This document shows, one piece after another, positions 19,527 through 28,115 of a stretch of 64,000 nucleotides of DNA. Where the stretch lies: contig NZ_CP009268.1 in the NCBI RefSeq assembly GCF_000807255.1, forward strand, positions 2,014,384-2,078,383, given 5' to 3'. The number at the start of each line of letters is the position of its first letter. Position 1 is the first letter of the stretch. The DNA comes from Clostridium pasteurianum DSM 525 = ATCC 6013. Lineage in GTDB: Bacteria > Bacillota > Clostridia > Clostridiales > Clostridiaceae. Made by a program: the position numbers and the translations under genes. Below the pieces are notes generated by a model. The model had not been told where the DNA came from, made no database searches, and saw only the letters and a list, made by a program, of their open reading frames with translations.

Positions 19527-19803
19527 ATGAAAGATACAATGAAGGTTGCAGTTAGGTGCTGATGGTGCTATTAATGGAGCAGAGCAAAACACTGTGAAGG
19601 TATTAGAAGAATTAATCTTTAAAAGAGTATTTCGTTATAGACATATTTACCCTATGGCAATTGAAGCAGTAGCAAGTGGAAAAGTTAATCTAAAGGGAAT
19701 TATAACAGATGTTTTTGATTTTAATGATATTCAAAATGCCATGGATAAGAGTGTACAAGATAAAGATAATATTGTAAAAGCAGTGGTTCATATAAGTGAA
19801 TAA
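19527..19803 (+). pseudogene. Polyol dehydrogenase remnant with internal deletions
   Basis: A good TTTGGAGGA site precedes ATG 19527, which reads MKDTMKVAVRC and then TGA. This is a normal MDR N-terminus cut off after about nine residues. From 19546 another frame carries the end of a sorbitol-dehydrogenase-like protein: LGADGAINGAEQN (end of the NAD domain), then an abrupt join EELIFKRVFRYRHIYPMA, and a normal C-terminus. At least two deletions have removed both zinc sites and most of the cofactor domain. It is a dead paralogue of its upstream neighbour. Confidence 0.82.
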
Positions 19804-19874
19804 GTATAATTAGATTGTTAAATAACAATAATTTTAAATTTAAACAATAGAATTTATAATGATATTAAGAACAG

Positions 19875-19918
19875 CCTATCTCTCAATGTATATATGTGCA
19901 TTGGGGGATAGGTTTTTT
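19875..19918 (+). terminator. Intrinsic terminator
   Basis: CCTATCTCTCAATG pairs with CATTGGGGGATAGG (two G-U pairs) and is followed by TTTTTT. It closes the carbohydrate region before the M24 peptidase gene. Confidence 0.85.
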
Positions 19919-20081
19919 AAAAATATTTTATTTGATTTTTAAAGACTTATAAATTTGCAAATTTATCTAACTTTTGATAGAATAAATATGTTCGACATTT
20001 TTTAGAAAAGTTAAGCGTAATATAATAAATAAACATAAGTTAATGAATTTGTATATTTATATATTGTAAAGGGTGAGTTTA

Positions 20082-21155
20082 ATGTTCGAAGATAGGCTTA
20101 AAAAGTTAAGAGAATCAATGAAACTGAAAGATTTAGATGCAGTTTTAGTTATTGGAGATCCAAATAGAAATTATCTAAGTGGATTTACAGGAGATGAGAG
20201 TTTTTCTATAATAACTGATAATAAAGCTTTGTTTATAACAGATTCAAGGTATACTGAACAAGCTAGAAATGAAGTTAAGGATTATGAAATATTAGAATAT
20301 AAAGGAGCATTTCCAGATTTTTTTTCTGACATTATAAAAAAACTTAATGTAAAAAAGATTGGTTTTGAGGATAATGTAGTTTCCTATGAATTGTATTCTA
20401 AAATTTCAGGTAAAACAGAGGCACAGTTAGTACCTATGAAAGGTATAATAGAAGAAATAAGACTTATTAAGGATAAAAGTGAAATTGAATCTATAAAAAA
20501 GGCAGCAGATATAGCAGATAAAGCTTTTTCACATATGTTGAAGTTTATAAAAACTGGTATGAGTGAAAGAGAAATAGGACTTGAATTGGAGTTTACCATG
20601 AAAAAGCTAGGAGCTAAAGATTTATCTTTTCCCTCTATTGTAGCTAGTGGAGTGAGATCCTCATTACCTCATGGAAAAGCCACTGATAAAATTGTGGAAA
20701 ATGGTGAATTTTTAACCCTTGATTTTGGATGTATATTTGAAGAATACTGTTCTGATATGACAAGAACAGTAGCTATTGGTGAGCCTGATGATAAATTAAG
20801 GGAAATATATAACGTAGTATTAGAGGCACAGGAAAAAGTGCTTAAAGTTATTAAACCAGGTGTAAAGGCCAATGTTGTTGACAGCGTAGCTAGAGAATAT
20901 ATATCTGAAAAGGGATATGGAAGCTATTTTGGTCATGGCCTAGGTCATGGGGTAGGTCGAGAGATACACGAAGCACCTAGACTCAGTCCTATGTCTGAAA
21001 CTATACTTAAAGAGGGAATGATTGTAACTGATGAACCGGGAATTTATATTCCAGAGTTCGGTGGAGTCAGGATAGAAGATTTAGTTCTTGTAACTAAAGA
21101 TGGATGTGAAACATTATCAAAATCGCCTAAAAAATTAATTTATCTAGGTGTATAA
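20082..21155 (+). CDS. Xaa-Pro aminopeptidase/dipeptidase, M24B family
   Basis: A 357-residue cytoplasmic metallopeptidase (YqhT/PepP-like) that removes N-terminal residues before proline. The N-terminal creatinase-like domain covers about residues 1-125, and the pita-bread domain holds the dimetal ligands: Asp in LTLDFG, Asp in CSDMTRT, His in GHGLGHGVG, Glu in TDEPGIYI and Glu in GVRIEDL. The ATG at 20082 follows an AAAGGGTGA site; a GTG at 20073 is part of that site. The location directly before efp is the same as in B. subtilis. Confidence 0.9.
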   Translation: MFEDRLKKLRESMKLKDLDAVLVIGDPNRNYLSGFTGDESFSIITDNKALFITDSRYTEQARNEVKDYEILEYKGAFPDFFSDIIKKLNVKKIGFEDNVVSYELYSKISGKTEAQLVPMKGIIEEIRLIKDKSEIESIKKAADIADKAFSHMLKFIKTGMSEREIGLELEFTMKKLGAKDLSFPSIVASGVRSSLPHGKATDKIVENGEFLTLDFGCIFEEYCSDMTRTVAIGEPDDKLREIYNVVLEAQEKVLKVIKPGVKANVVDSVAREYISEKGYGSYFGHGLGHGVGREIHEAPRLSPMSETILKEGMIVTDEPGIYIPEFGGVRIEDLVLVTKDGCETLSKSPKKLIYLGV

Positions 21156-21186
21156 ATGTAATTTTATTTAAGGAATAGTGGATAAA

Positions 21187-21240
21187 CAATATATCTTAAC
21201 TTGGTAAGAGTACATGAACTCTGCCAAGTAAGATATATTG
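21187..21240 (+). repeat. Long inverted repeat upstream of efp
   Basis: CAATATATCTTAACTTGG...AGAG (21187-21210) pairs with CTCT...CCAAGTAAGATATATTG (21219-21240), about 20 bp with a single bulge and few mismatches. There is no T tract, so it is not a classic terminator. It may be the 3' structure of the peptidase mRNA or part of the efp regulatory region. Confidence 0.6.
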
Positions 21241-21314
21241 ATATATTATGGTATTAATCTTACCTAAAAAGGTTATAATATAAATGATTAAGAGATTTTT
21301 GGAGGGATACTAAA

Positions 21315-21875
21315 ATGATATCAGCAGGAGAACTTAGAAAAGGAACTACTTTTGAAGCAGATGGACAAGTATTTACGGTTATTGACTTTCTTCATGTCAA
21401 ACCAGGAAAAGGTGCTGCTTTTGTAAGAACAAAATTGAGAAATGTAATCTCTGGAGGAGTTACAGAAACAACATTTAATCCAACTGCTAAATTGCAGGAA
21501 GTTAGTATAGAGAGAAAAGAAATGCAGTATTTATATAGCGATGCTGACCTATATTACTTTATGGATCAAGAAACTTATGAGCAGATTCCATTAAGTTATG
21601 ATCAGGTTGAAAATGCAATAAAATATTTAAAAGAGAATATGAATGCAATAATTAAATTCTATAAAGGAGAAGCTTTCTCTGTAGAAGCTCCAAATTTTGT
21701 TGAACTGCAGGTTACAGCTACAGAACCAGGTGTTAAAGGTAATACAGCAACTAATACTTTAAAGCCAGCTACGGTTGAAACTGGAGCTGTCATTCAAGTG
21801 CCTATTTTTGTTAATGAAGGTGAAGTAATAAGAGTAGATACAAGAACTGGTGAATACATGGAAAGAGTTAAATAA
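21315..21875 (+). CDS. efp: Translation elongation factor P
   Basis: A 186-residue, full-length EF-P that relieves ribosome stalling at polyproline. The N-terminal KOW-like domain includes the loop [15 protein letters not shown], whose Lys at the tip is the residue modified in other bacteria. Two OB domains follow, with the C-terminal signature [20 protein letters not shown]. The start follows GGAGGG. It is flanked by the hairpin at 21187 and the terminator at 21919, consistent with a single-gene transcript. Confidence 0.97.
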   Translation: MISAGELRKGTTFEADGQVFTVIDFLHVKPGKGAAFVRTKLRNVISGGVTETTFNPTAKLQEVSIERKEMQYLYSDADLYYFMDQETYEQIPLSYDQVENAIKYLKENMNAIIKFYKGEAFSVEAPNFVELQVTATEPGVKGNTATNTLKPATVETGAVIQVPIFVNEGEVIRVDTRTGEYMERVK

Positions 21876-21918
21876 TATAAGTTACTATTTAAGTGAATAG
21901 AATTAATAAGTATTTACT

Positions 21919-21956
21919 AAAAAGAAATTTCTGGAAAAAAGAAATTTCTTTTTTAT
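21919..21956 (+). terminator. Intrinsic terminator after efp
   Basis: AAAAAGAAATTTC (21919-21931) pairs with GAAATTTCTTTTTT (21940 on), with a 9-base loop and a long T-rich tail. Confidence 0.85.
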
Positions 21957-22014
21957 TTTTTGGAATAATTCTGATGTAAATTAAATATGATTGAATTAAG
22001 AAAGGAGGATAAAA

Positions 22015-22932
22015 ATGATTAACATAAAAGATATTTTAGATGTATTACCTGAAAATATAATAAATATAATTACTAAGGTAAAAAAATTAGACAAACTCCA
22101 GGAAATAAGATTAAAAATAAATAGACCTATAATTTTGAAGCTTGGAGAAATAGAGATAATAGAGGAGTATAAAATTTCTGTTGAAGATATAAATAACATA
22201 TTGAAGAGAATGAGTAATTACTCCATTTACTCTATAGAAGATGAAATTAAACAAGGGTATATAACAATAAAAGGTGGACATAGGGTTGGAATATGTGGAA
22301 ATTGTATTGTTGAAAATAATATAGTAAAGATAATAAAAAATGTTTCATCATTAAACATTAGAATTTGCAGAGAAGTAATAGGATGTTCAGATAAAGTTAT
22401 GCCATGGATTGTAAAAGATAACAATGTACTAAATACAATAATAATTTCTCCTCCAAATTGTGGTAAAACTACTTTGATTAGAGATATAACAAGAAATATA
22501 TCCAGTGGATCTAAAAATTTTGGGATCAGAGGTAAAAACGTCTGTGTTATTGATGAAAGAAGTGAGATATGTGCTTCTTCTGATGGAATTCCACAGCTTA
22601 ATGTAGGCATAAGAACAGATGTTATGGATAATTGTCCTAAAAGTCAAGGAATAATGATGGCTATAAGGAGCATGGCACCAGATGTAATTGTATGTGATGA
22701 AATTGGTACTTATGAAGATGTAAAGAGTATATTATCTGCTCTTAATTGTGGAATTAATCTAATAACAACTATTCATGGATTTGGAATAGAAGATTTGAGG
22801 AGTAGAGATGTATTCAAAGAGGTTATTAGTAACCATATTTTTCAAAAGGCAATAGTTTTAAGTTGCAATAAAGGTGTAGGAACAGTGGAGTATATATATG
22901 ACTTTTTAAATGAGACAACCATAAGGAGGTAA
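22015..22932 (+). CDS. spoIIIAA: Stage III sporulation protein AA (ATPase)
   Basis: A 305-residue ATPase of the SpoIIIA-SpoIIQ feeding-tube complex linking mother cell and forespore. The Walker A motif is SPPNCGKTTLI, the Walker B region DVIVCDEIGTYEDV, and a conserved STIHG-like turn is seen as TTIHGFG. The length is typical. It opens an eight-gene operon in the order AA to AH. GAAAGGAGG precedes the ATG. In other spore formers the operon is under sigma-E control; I could not identify a convincing sigma-E promoter here. Confidence 0.96.
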   Translation: MINIKDILDVLPENIINIITKVKKLDKLQEIRLKINRPIILKLGEIEIIEEYKISVEDINNILKRMSNYSIYSIEDEIKQGYITIKGGHRVGICGNCIVENNIVKIIKNVSSLNIRICREVIGCSDKVMPWIVKDNNVLNTIIISPPNCGKTTLIRDITRNISSGSKNFGIRGKNVCVIDERSEICASSDGIPQLNVGIRTDVMDNCPKSQGIMMAIRSMAPDVIVCDEIGTYEDVKSILSALNCGINLITTIHGFGIEDLRSRDVFKEVISNHIFQKAIVLSCNKGVGTVEYIYDFLNETTIRR

Positions 22933-22936
22933 TAAA

Positions 22937-23452
22937 GTGCTTAAAATTATTGGCAGTATACTTATTATAATAGCTTCTACTTTTGGTGGATTTATGTATG
23001 CTCAGTGTTTTGTAAATAGAGTAAAGGAATTAAATGAGATAGAGAGATGCATATACCAGCTTCAAAATGAGATTGTATACACTCATACACCTTTGCCGGA
23101 AGCCTTAGTTAATGTAGCTGTTAAATCCAAAGAACCTATAGCTGATATTTTTAATAGAAGCTCTCATAAATTAAAAAGTAATAGATATGATAATGTCTAT
23201 GAAGCTTTTAAAGAAGCTTTTAGAGAAAATTCTAATCTAAATCTTAAAGAGGAAGACATTAATTTAATGTTAGATTTGTCCAAGTCCTTAGGGGAATCAG
23301 ATATCACAGGACAAATTAATATTTTTTCTCTAACTATAGAAAATTTAAAAAAAATTATTGCACAGGCAGAAATAACTATGAAAAAAAACGTGAAAATGTA
23401 TAGATATCTTGGCTTTGGAATTGGTGCAATGATAGTTATCATGCTTATTTAG
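22937..23452 (+). CDS. spoIIIAB: Stage III sporulation protein AB
   Basis: 171 residues starting at GTG 22937, four bases after the spoIIIAA stop with GGAGGT upstream. It has N- and C-terminal hydrophobic segments and the GspF-like helical fold of the SpoIIIAB family, with motif ELNEIERCIYQLQNEIVYTHTPLPEAL. It is a membrane component of the mother-cell side of the SpoIIIA channel. Confidence 0.95.
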   Translation: MLKIIGSILIIIASTFGGFMYAQCFVNRVKELNEIERCIYQLQNEIVYTHTPLPEALVNVAVKSKEPIADIFNRSSHKLKSNRYDNVYEAFKEAFRENSNLNLKEEDINLMLDLSKSLGESDITGQINIFSLTIENLKKIIAQAEITMKKNVKMYRYLGFGIGAMIVIMLI

Positions 23453-23464
23453 GAGGTGCATTTT

Positions 23465-23662
23465 TTGTTAGATATAAGTTTAATATTTAGAATTGCTGCT
23501 GTAGGAATATTGATAGTTATCATTGATAAGATACTAAAGTCCAGTGGAAAAGATGATTATGCAGTAATGGTAAATTTGGCGGGAATAGTTATAGTTCTAA
23601 TGATGGTAATAAGTCTTATAAGTAAATTATTTGATACAGTAAAAACCATGTTTCAACTGTAG
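23465..23662 (+). CDS. spoIIIAC: Stage III sporulation protein AC
   Basis: About 65 residues with two transmembrane helices, the standard size for SpoIIIAC; the segment IFRIAAVGILIVIIDKIL matches the family. I chose TTG 23465 because AGGAGGTG (23451-23458) lies 7 bases upstream. A GTG at 23456 is inside that site and is used by some callers. Confidence 0.92.
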   Translation: MLDISLIFRIAAVGILIVIIDKILKSSGKDDYAVMVNLAGIVIVLMMVISLISKLFDTVKTMFQL

Positions 23663-23671
23663 GTGATTAAA

Positions 23672-24055
23672 ATGGAAATAATTAAAATAGTATCTTTTGC
23701 CTTTATAAGTTTATTTCTTGTTCTTATATTAAGAGGCAGGCGGGATGAACTAGCTGTACAGCTTAGTATTGCAGCAGGAGCTTTAATATTTTTATTTATG
23801 GTTACTAAAATTACTGCCGTAATGGAGTTATTACAACAACTGGCTTTAAAGGCTAATATTGATTTTGTGTATTTAAATACTGTATTTAAAATACTTGGAA
23901 TTGCTTATTTGGCATCCTTTTGCAGTGAAGTATGCAGGGATGCAGGAGAGAGCAGCCTGGCATCTAAAGTAGAATTCGGTGGCAAAATATTGATTTTAGT
24001 ATTGGCAATTCCAATATTGATGGGGGTTTTAAATTCAATTCTAAAGATTATATAG
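23672..24055 (+). CDS. spoIIIAD: Stage III sporulation protein AD
   Basis: 127 residues with three to four transmembrane helices, typical for SpoIIIAD; family motif near the centre is FKILGIAYLASFCSEVCRD. It starts at ATG 23672 (an in-frame GTG at 23663 lies within the AGGTGATT site). Almost no spacer separates it from spoIIIAC. Confidence 0.94.
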   Translation: MEIIKIVSFAFISLFLVLILRGRRDELAVQLSIAAGALIFLFMVTKITAVMELLQQLALKANIDFVYLNTVFKILGIAYLASFCSEVCRDAGESSLASKVEFGGKILILVLAIPILMGVLNSILKII

Positions 24056-24067
24056 AGGTAATCTATT

Positions 24068-25216
24068 ATGAAAAAAATATTTATAATAATTGTATTGTTT
24101 ATTTTAATGAGCAACCAAACCATAGTACAAGCATCAACTATAGATGATAGTAATAATAAGGATATCACGGAAGTAGAACAACTATATACCTATATTACAA
24201 ATATGAAGACAAAGTATGAATTGATAAAGGATTTAGATATTAAGGATTATGTTAAAGATTTTATGAAAACCGGTAATGGAAAGTTTTCTGTTGAAAAACT
24301 ATTTAAAGGAGTATTAGCCTATTTTTTTAGAGAAGTAATAGCCTCTTTTAAATTGATGATAATGCTTTTGCTAATATGTGTTATATGTGCATTACTTACA
24401 AATCTTCAGAAAGCCTTTAGTAATGAAGGATTATCTAATATAGCATATTTTGCCTGCTATTCACTTATAATTATTATTGTTGCTAGAAGTTTTTATATAG
24501 GTGTAAATGAAGTTAAAGCTGCAACTAATAATTTAACTGACTTTATGGCTGCACTGGTACCTGTACTATTGACACTTCTTGCGGCAGGAGGTGGACTGGT
24601 TCAATCTACCATTATGGATCCAATTATAATATTGGCTATTAATGTGGCTGCAAGGATATTTATGGATGTTTTGCTGCCTCTTATATTGATAGGATTTGTT
24701 TTGCAATTTGTAAATAATATATCAGAAGAATACAAAGTTGATAGATTGGCAAAGCTTTTAAATCAAATTGTACTTTGGATACAAGGACTGGTTATGACAA
24801 TATTTATTGGTATAGTAACTATAAGAGGAATAAATGCAAAGGCCATAGATCAGGTTACAGCTAAGACAGCTAAATTTGCTGTAGACAATTTTGTACCTAT
24901 AGTTGGTAAAGCTCTATCTGATGCGGTGACTACTGTAGTAGGTTATTCTGTAGTCTTAAAAAATGCCATAAGCAGTATAGGACTTATAGTATTGATTGTA
25001 ATAGTAATTTTCCCTATTATAAAGATTTTGGCTTTAGCTCTTATTCATAAATTAACAGCAGCCTTAGTTCAGCCAATAAGTGATAAGAGAATAGTAAATT
25101 GTATAAATGCAGCTGGAGATACACTTATACTGCTTATGTCCTGTCTCATATCTATCTCAGTGATGTTCTTTATTATGATAGCCATAATTGCCTCTAGTGG
25201 GAATGTTATTTCTTAG
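24068..25216 (+). CDS. spoIIIAE: Stage III sporulation protein AE
   Basis: A 382-residue polytopic membrane protein with an N-terminal signal sequence (cleavage likely after VQAS) and about seven further hydrophobic helices. Family hallmarks include PVLLTLLAAGGG and the long amphipathic centre. It is the largest membrane component of the SpoIIIA complex. GAGGTAATC precedes the start, and the next gene begins 14 bases after its stop. Confidence 0.95.
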   Translation: MKKIFIIIVLFILMSNQTIVQASTIDDSNNKDITEVEQLYTYITNMKTKYELIKDLDIKDYVKDFMKTGNGKFSVEKLFKGVLAYFFREVIASFKLMIMLLLICVICALLTNLQKAFSNEGLSNIAYFACYSLIIIIVARSFYIGVNEVKAATNNLTDFMAALVPVLLTLLAAGGGLVQSTIMDPIIILAINVAARIFMDVLLPLILIGFVLQFVNNISEEYKVDRLAKLLNQIVLWIQGLVMTIFIGIVTIRGINAKAIDQVTAKTAKFAVDNFVPIVGKALSDAVTTVVGYSVVLKNAISSIGLIVLIVIVIFPIIKILALALIHKLTAALVQPISDKRIVNCINAAGDTLILLMSCLISISVMFFIMIAIIASSGNVIS

Positions 25217-25230
25217 AAAGGGGAGATTAT

Positions 25231-25818
25231 ATGATAGATTGGGTTAGAAGCTGGGTGATGAGTATTTGTGTGGCAGTAATTTTTATAACAGCAGTAGAGC
25301 TTATAATACCCAGTAATAAATTTAAGGGCTATGTTAAATTTGTAATGGGACTTATATTAATAGCTGTAATATTGAACCCCATAATAAAGATATTTAATAA
25401 TAAAACTGATATAACTACTTATATAGATAAAGCAGATCAATATGTAAATAGTGGGTCCTATGAAAGTAATACTGAAAAATATAAAAATCAAGATAAAGAG
25501 GAAACTATAAATGCTTTTAAAGAAAATTTACAGAAATCCTGTTCTAAAATGCTAAAGGATAAATTTCCAAACAATGACTATGAAGTGAAAGCTGATGTTA
25601 AATTAGATGATGCCACTAATCAAATCAATATAAAAGGATTGAGTATTGGTGTTAAAAATGAAGGGGTAGAAAAAATAGAAAATATAGAAATAGACAGTAA
25701 AAGTGTTAGCGCAAGTCAAGAAAAGAAAGTGGATCCAGAGGTAGATAAAGAAATTAAAGATTATCTTAATAATGAGCTTAAAATATCTAAAGATAGTATA
25801 TCTATATATAAGCAATGA
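25231..25818 (+). CDS. spoIIIAF: Stage III sporulation protein AF
   Basis: 195 residues with two N-terminal transmembrane helices (about 7-24 and 33-54) followed by an extracytoplasmic ring-building-like domain. The sequence between the helices, ELIIPSNKFKGYVKFVMGLI, is typical of SpoIIIAF. Transcription apparently continues through an unusual 199-base spacer to spoIIIAG. Confidence 0.94.
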   Translation: MIDWVRSWVMSICVAVIFITAVELIIPSNKFKGYVKFVMGLILIAVILNPIIKIFNNKTDITTYIDKADQYVNSGSYESNTEKYKNQDKEETINAFKENLQKSCSKMLKDKFPNNDYEVKADVKLDDATNQINIKGLSIGVKNEGVEKIENIEIDSKSVSASQEKKVDPEVDKEIKDYLNNELKISKDSISIYKQ

Positions 25819-25823
25819 TAAAC

Positions 25824-25895
25824 AGAGTTCTTAATATTGGCATTTTCAATACTTACTAATAGAGTTCTTAGTATCAGTATTTTTGATACTTAGAA
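25824..25895 (+). repeat. Tandem hairpin repeat in the spoIIIAF-spoIIIAG spacer
   Basis: Two imperfect copies of about 31 bases begin with AGAGTTCTTA at 25824 and 25861. Each folds into a hairpin; in the second copy TTCTTAGTATCA pairs with TGATACTTAGAA with one mismatch. The rest of the spacer (to 26017) holds no reading frame with a good start. The repeats interrupt an otherwise tightly packed operon and could tune mRNA stability or AG expression. Confidence 0.6.
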
Positions 25896-26017
25896 ATCGT
25901 TGTCCTTTAGGGTAAATCGTTATCCAGGGACGCATCAGACCTTGTATGCCGATTTTACAGAGTAAGATTGGAGTGTTAGGTATGGTAGTCATCGGATAAA
26001 AATTGGGAGGGGGAAGC

Positions 26018-26638
26018 ATGAATTTTAAAAAATTACTGGAAATATTAAAAAAAGGTGGTGGCAAAAATAAACAGATAAATAACATTATTATAGTAATATT
26101 GATAGGAATACTTTTAATTATATCAGCTGGCTTTTTTAAAGACAACAAGGCTACTTCTACTTTTTCTAATAGCCCAAATAGTGGTAATAGTACTGCTAAT
26201 AGTCAATCATCAAATGACTTAAGCACTACGGAGGATATATCTGCCTATGAAAATGAACAGGAAAATAAGCTGAAGGCATTACTTCAGAGTATACAGGGAG
26301 TTGGAGATACTCGTGTAATGATATATTTTTCAACGGGAGAAGAGGATGTGCCTGCTTATAATGAAAATAAATCTTCCTCTGTAATTAATGAAACTGATAA
26401 TTCTGGCGGAAAGAGGACTACTACTCAAAATAATTCTGGAACTAGCATAGTTATGGAAAATGATGGTGAAAAAACTAAGCCATTTATTTTAAAAAAATAT
26501 AAACCAAAAGTTACAGGGATTTTAATTTCTGCAGAAGGAGCAGATGATTCAGACATAAGGCTTAATATAACTAATGCTGTATCAAGTTTTTTTGATTTGT
26601 CAGCAGATAAAGTAAATGTTTATCCTATGAAAAAGTAA
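26018..26638 (+). CDS. spoIIIAG: Stage III sporulation protein AG
   Basis: A 206-residue protein with a short cytoplasmic tail, one transmembrane helix (about residues 23-40), a Ser/Asn-rich linker and a ring-building motif domain (about 85-206). In other spore formers SpoIIIAG makes a large ring in the intermembrane space. The ATG at 26018 follows GGGAGGGGGAAGC; a TTG at 26003 overlaps that site. The family motif GVGDTRVMIYFSTGEE is present. Confidence 0.94.
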   Translation: MNFKKLLEILKKGGGKNKQINNIIIVILIGILLIISAGFFKDNKATSTFSNSPNSGNSTANSQSSNDLSTTEDISAYENEQENKLKALLQSIQGVGDTRVMIYFSTGEEDVPAYNENKSSSVINETDNSGGKRTTTQNNSGTSIVMENDGEKTKPFILKKYKPKVTGILISAEGADDSDIRLNITNAVSSFFDLSADKVNVYPMKK

Positions 26639-26852
26639 CATATAATTATTTGAACAAGCATATAAATTTTGTATAAGGCATAGGACAAGAAGTTAATGAG
26701 GCATGGTGCATAATATTTTGTAATTATAAAAACACAAGGTGTGTATGAAGAGTTTACAAATATCATAGTTGTTTATAAGATGCAAAGTATAATAGCATAT
26801 TGACTAATAATTTCTTTGATTATGACCAATGGTTAAAATGGAGGGGAATTAA

Positions 26853-27389
26853 ATGAATAAGAAACAAGCAGTTATTATTGTCACTTTATTGGTACTTATA
26901 GTTTGCGCTGGAGTTTTAGCTACAAAGGTCAACAGCCCATTGTATGTCAGTGATACAGATCTTGTGGATAATAACAGTACAATATCTACAGATAGCACTG
27001 ATCAGGCTAAAGCAAATGAAACAGCAGCTAATAGCAAATCTGATTATTTTGCTGATGCCAGACTTACTAGGGAAAAAGCTAATGCAAAGACAATTTCTAC
27101 ATTGAAATCTATAATTGACGATAAGAATGTATCCGAAGAAAGTAAAAAGAATGCAACACAAAAATCTATAAACATCTCTACAGCTAGTGCAAATGCTGCA
27201 AAAGTTGAAAATATGCTTAAAGGTAAAGGCTATAAAGAGGCATTATGTACTATCAATGATGATAAAGTAAATATTGTTGTAAAAACTGATGAACAAAAAT
27301 TATCAGACAAGCAACTAAGAGAAATAAGAGATGTGGTATTAAGTGTAACTAATCTTAGAAATATAGAAATAGAGCCTCCAGTTCATTAA
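26853..27389 (+). CDS. spoIIIAH: Stage III sporulation protein AH
   Basis: A 178-residue single-pass protein: helix at residues 6-24, then an extracytoplasmic region with a helical stretch and a C-terminal EscJ/FliF-type ring-building domain (about 90-178). It partners forespore SpoIIQ. A 214-base spacer with no recognisable reading frame separates it from spoIIIAG. GGAGGGG precedes the ATG. Confidence 0.93.
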   Translation: MNKKQAVIIVTLLVLIVCAGVLATKVNSPLYVSDTDLVDNNSTISTDSTDQAKANETAANSKSDYFADARLTREKANAKTISTLKSIIDDKNVSEESKKNATQKSINISTASANAAKVENMLKGKGYKEALCTINDDKVNIVVKTDEQKLSDKQLREIRDVVLSVTNLRNIEIEPPVH

Positions 27390-27417
27390 AATTTTAATAT
27401 ATATGATGCAAAGTATA

Positions 27418-27462
27418 AGCAGGGCCTCATAACAAAATAGTAAAATTATAAAAGGCTCTGCT
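27418..27462 (+). repeat. Hairpin after spoIIIAH
   Basis: AGCAGGGCC (27418-27426) pairs with GGCTCTGCT (27454-27462) with one G-U pair across a 27-base AT-rich loop. There is no T tract. It is a possible operon-end structure. Confidence 0.45.
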
Positions 27463-27524
27463 GATGGAATAAAGCGTAATGTAAAAAAGAAGACTCTTAG
27501 ATTTTTCTTTTAAAATTCCTAACA

Positions 27525-27553
27525 TTGTAAAATTCTATTGGTTTTGATATAAT
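27525..27553 (+). promoter_or_regulatory. Sigma-A-type promoter for the Asp23-family gene
   Basis: TTGTAA (27525-27530), a 17-base spacer and TATAAT (27548-27553) lie about 55 bases upstream of the ATG at 27610. The match is close to the housekeeping consensus, so this gene has its own vegetative promoter separate from the spoIIIA operon. Confidence 0.7.
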
Positions 27554-27609
27554 GTACATAAGACTAATAGATTTGTGCGATGTTACAGGACTAAGGGGGT
27601 AAAGAGAAA

Positions 27610-27999
27610 ATGGATAACGATCTAAGAGATGACATAGAAGTAGGTATTGTAAAGATATCTGACGAAGTAGTAGAAGTTATTGCAGGACTTGCCGCAGCTG
27701 AAATAACAGGTGTTGTAGGCATGAGCGCAAGCTTAGTAGGTGGAATTTCGCAAATATTAAGTGGAAAGAAAAACCTTTCAAAGGGTGTTAAAGTAAACTT
27801 AGGAGAAGATAGTGCTTCAATTGATTTATATTTAGTAGTGAAATATGGAATTAAAATACCAGAAGTAGCAGCTGCAGTTCAAACTAATGTAAAAAAAGCT
27901 GTTGAATCTATGACTGGACTCAGCGTTTCAGGTGTTAATGTATATGTTCAAAATGTTATTCTTCCAAAGGAAGAGGAAGTTGTTGAAGTAGAAGAATAA
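27610..27999 (+). CDS. Asp23/Gls24-family protein (YqhY-like)
   Basis: A 129-residue soluble protein of the Asp23 (DUF322) family, with core IVKISDEVVEVIAGLAAAEITGVVGMSASL and a C-terminal VNVYVQNVILP strand. In B. subtilis the equivalent yqhY lies between accC and nusB and is linked to membrane-lipid homeostasis; here accBC are absent but the nusB linkage is kept. It has its own promoter and terminator. Confidence 0.92.
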   Translation: MDNDLRDDIEVGIVKISDEVVEVIAGLAAAEITGVVGMSASLVGGISQILSGKKNLSKGVKVNLGEDSASIDLYLVVKYGIKIPEVAAAVQTNVKKAVESMTGLSVSGVNVYVQNVILPKEEEVVEVEE

Positions 28000-28004
28000 G
28001 GACT

Positions 28005-28036
28005 AAACACCCTCTAATTTTTTAGAGGGTGTTTCT
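28005..28036 (+). terminator. Intrinsic terminator after the Asp23-family gene
   Basis: AAACACCCTCTAA (28005-28017) pairs perfectly with TTAGAGGGTGTTT (28022-28034) around a 4-base loop. The T tract is short but the stem is strong. Confidence 0.8.
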
Positions 28037-28115
28037 ATGTCAATAATATTTATACATAAAAGTTATAGAACTTTGGATTAATATATAGTAATATAAATTC
28101 ATTGCATATTATTTT

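Noticed and set aside
19546-19803. Independent 85-residue protein
   Set aside because: It is the C-terminal part of a deleted dehydrogenase without its own start signals; annotated as part of the pseudogene.
22227-22647. Minus-strand reading frames opposite spoIIIAA
   Set aside because: They lie wholly antisense to a conserved ATPase and have no start signals.
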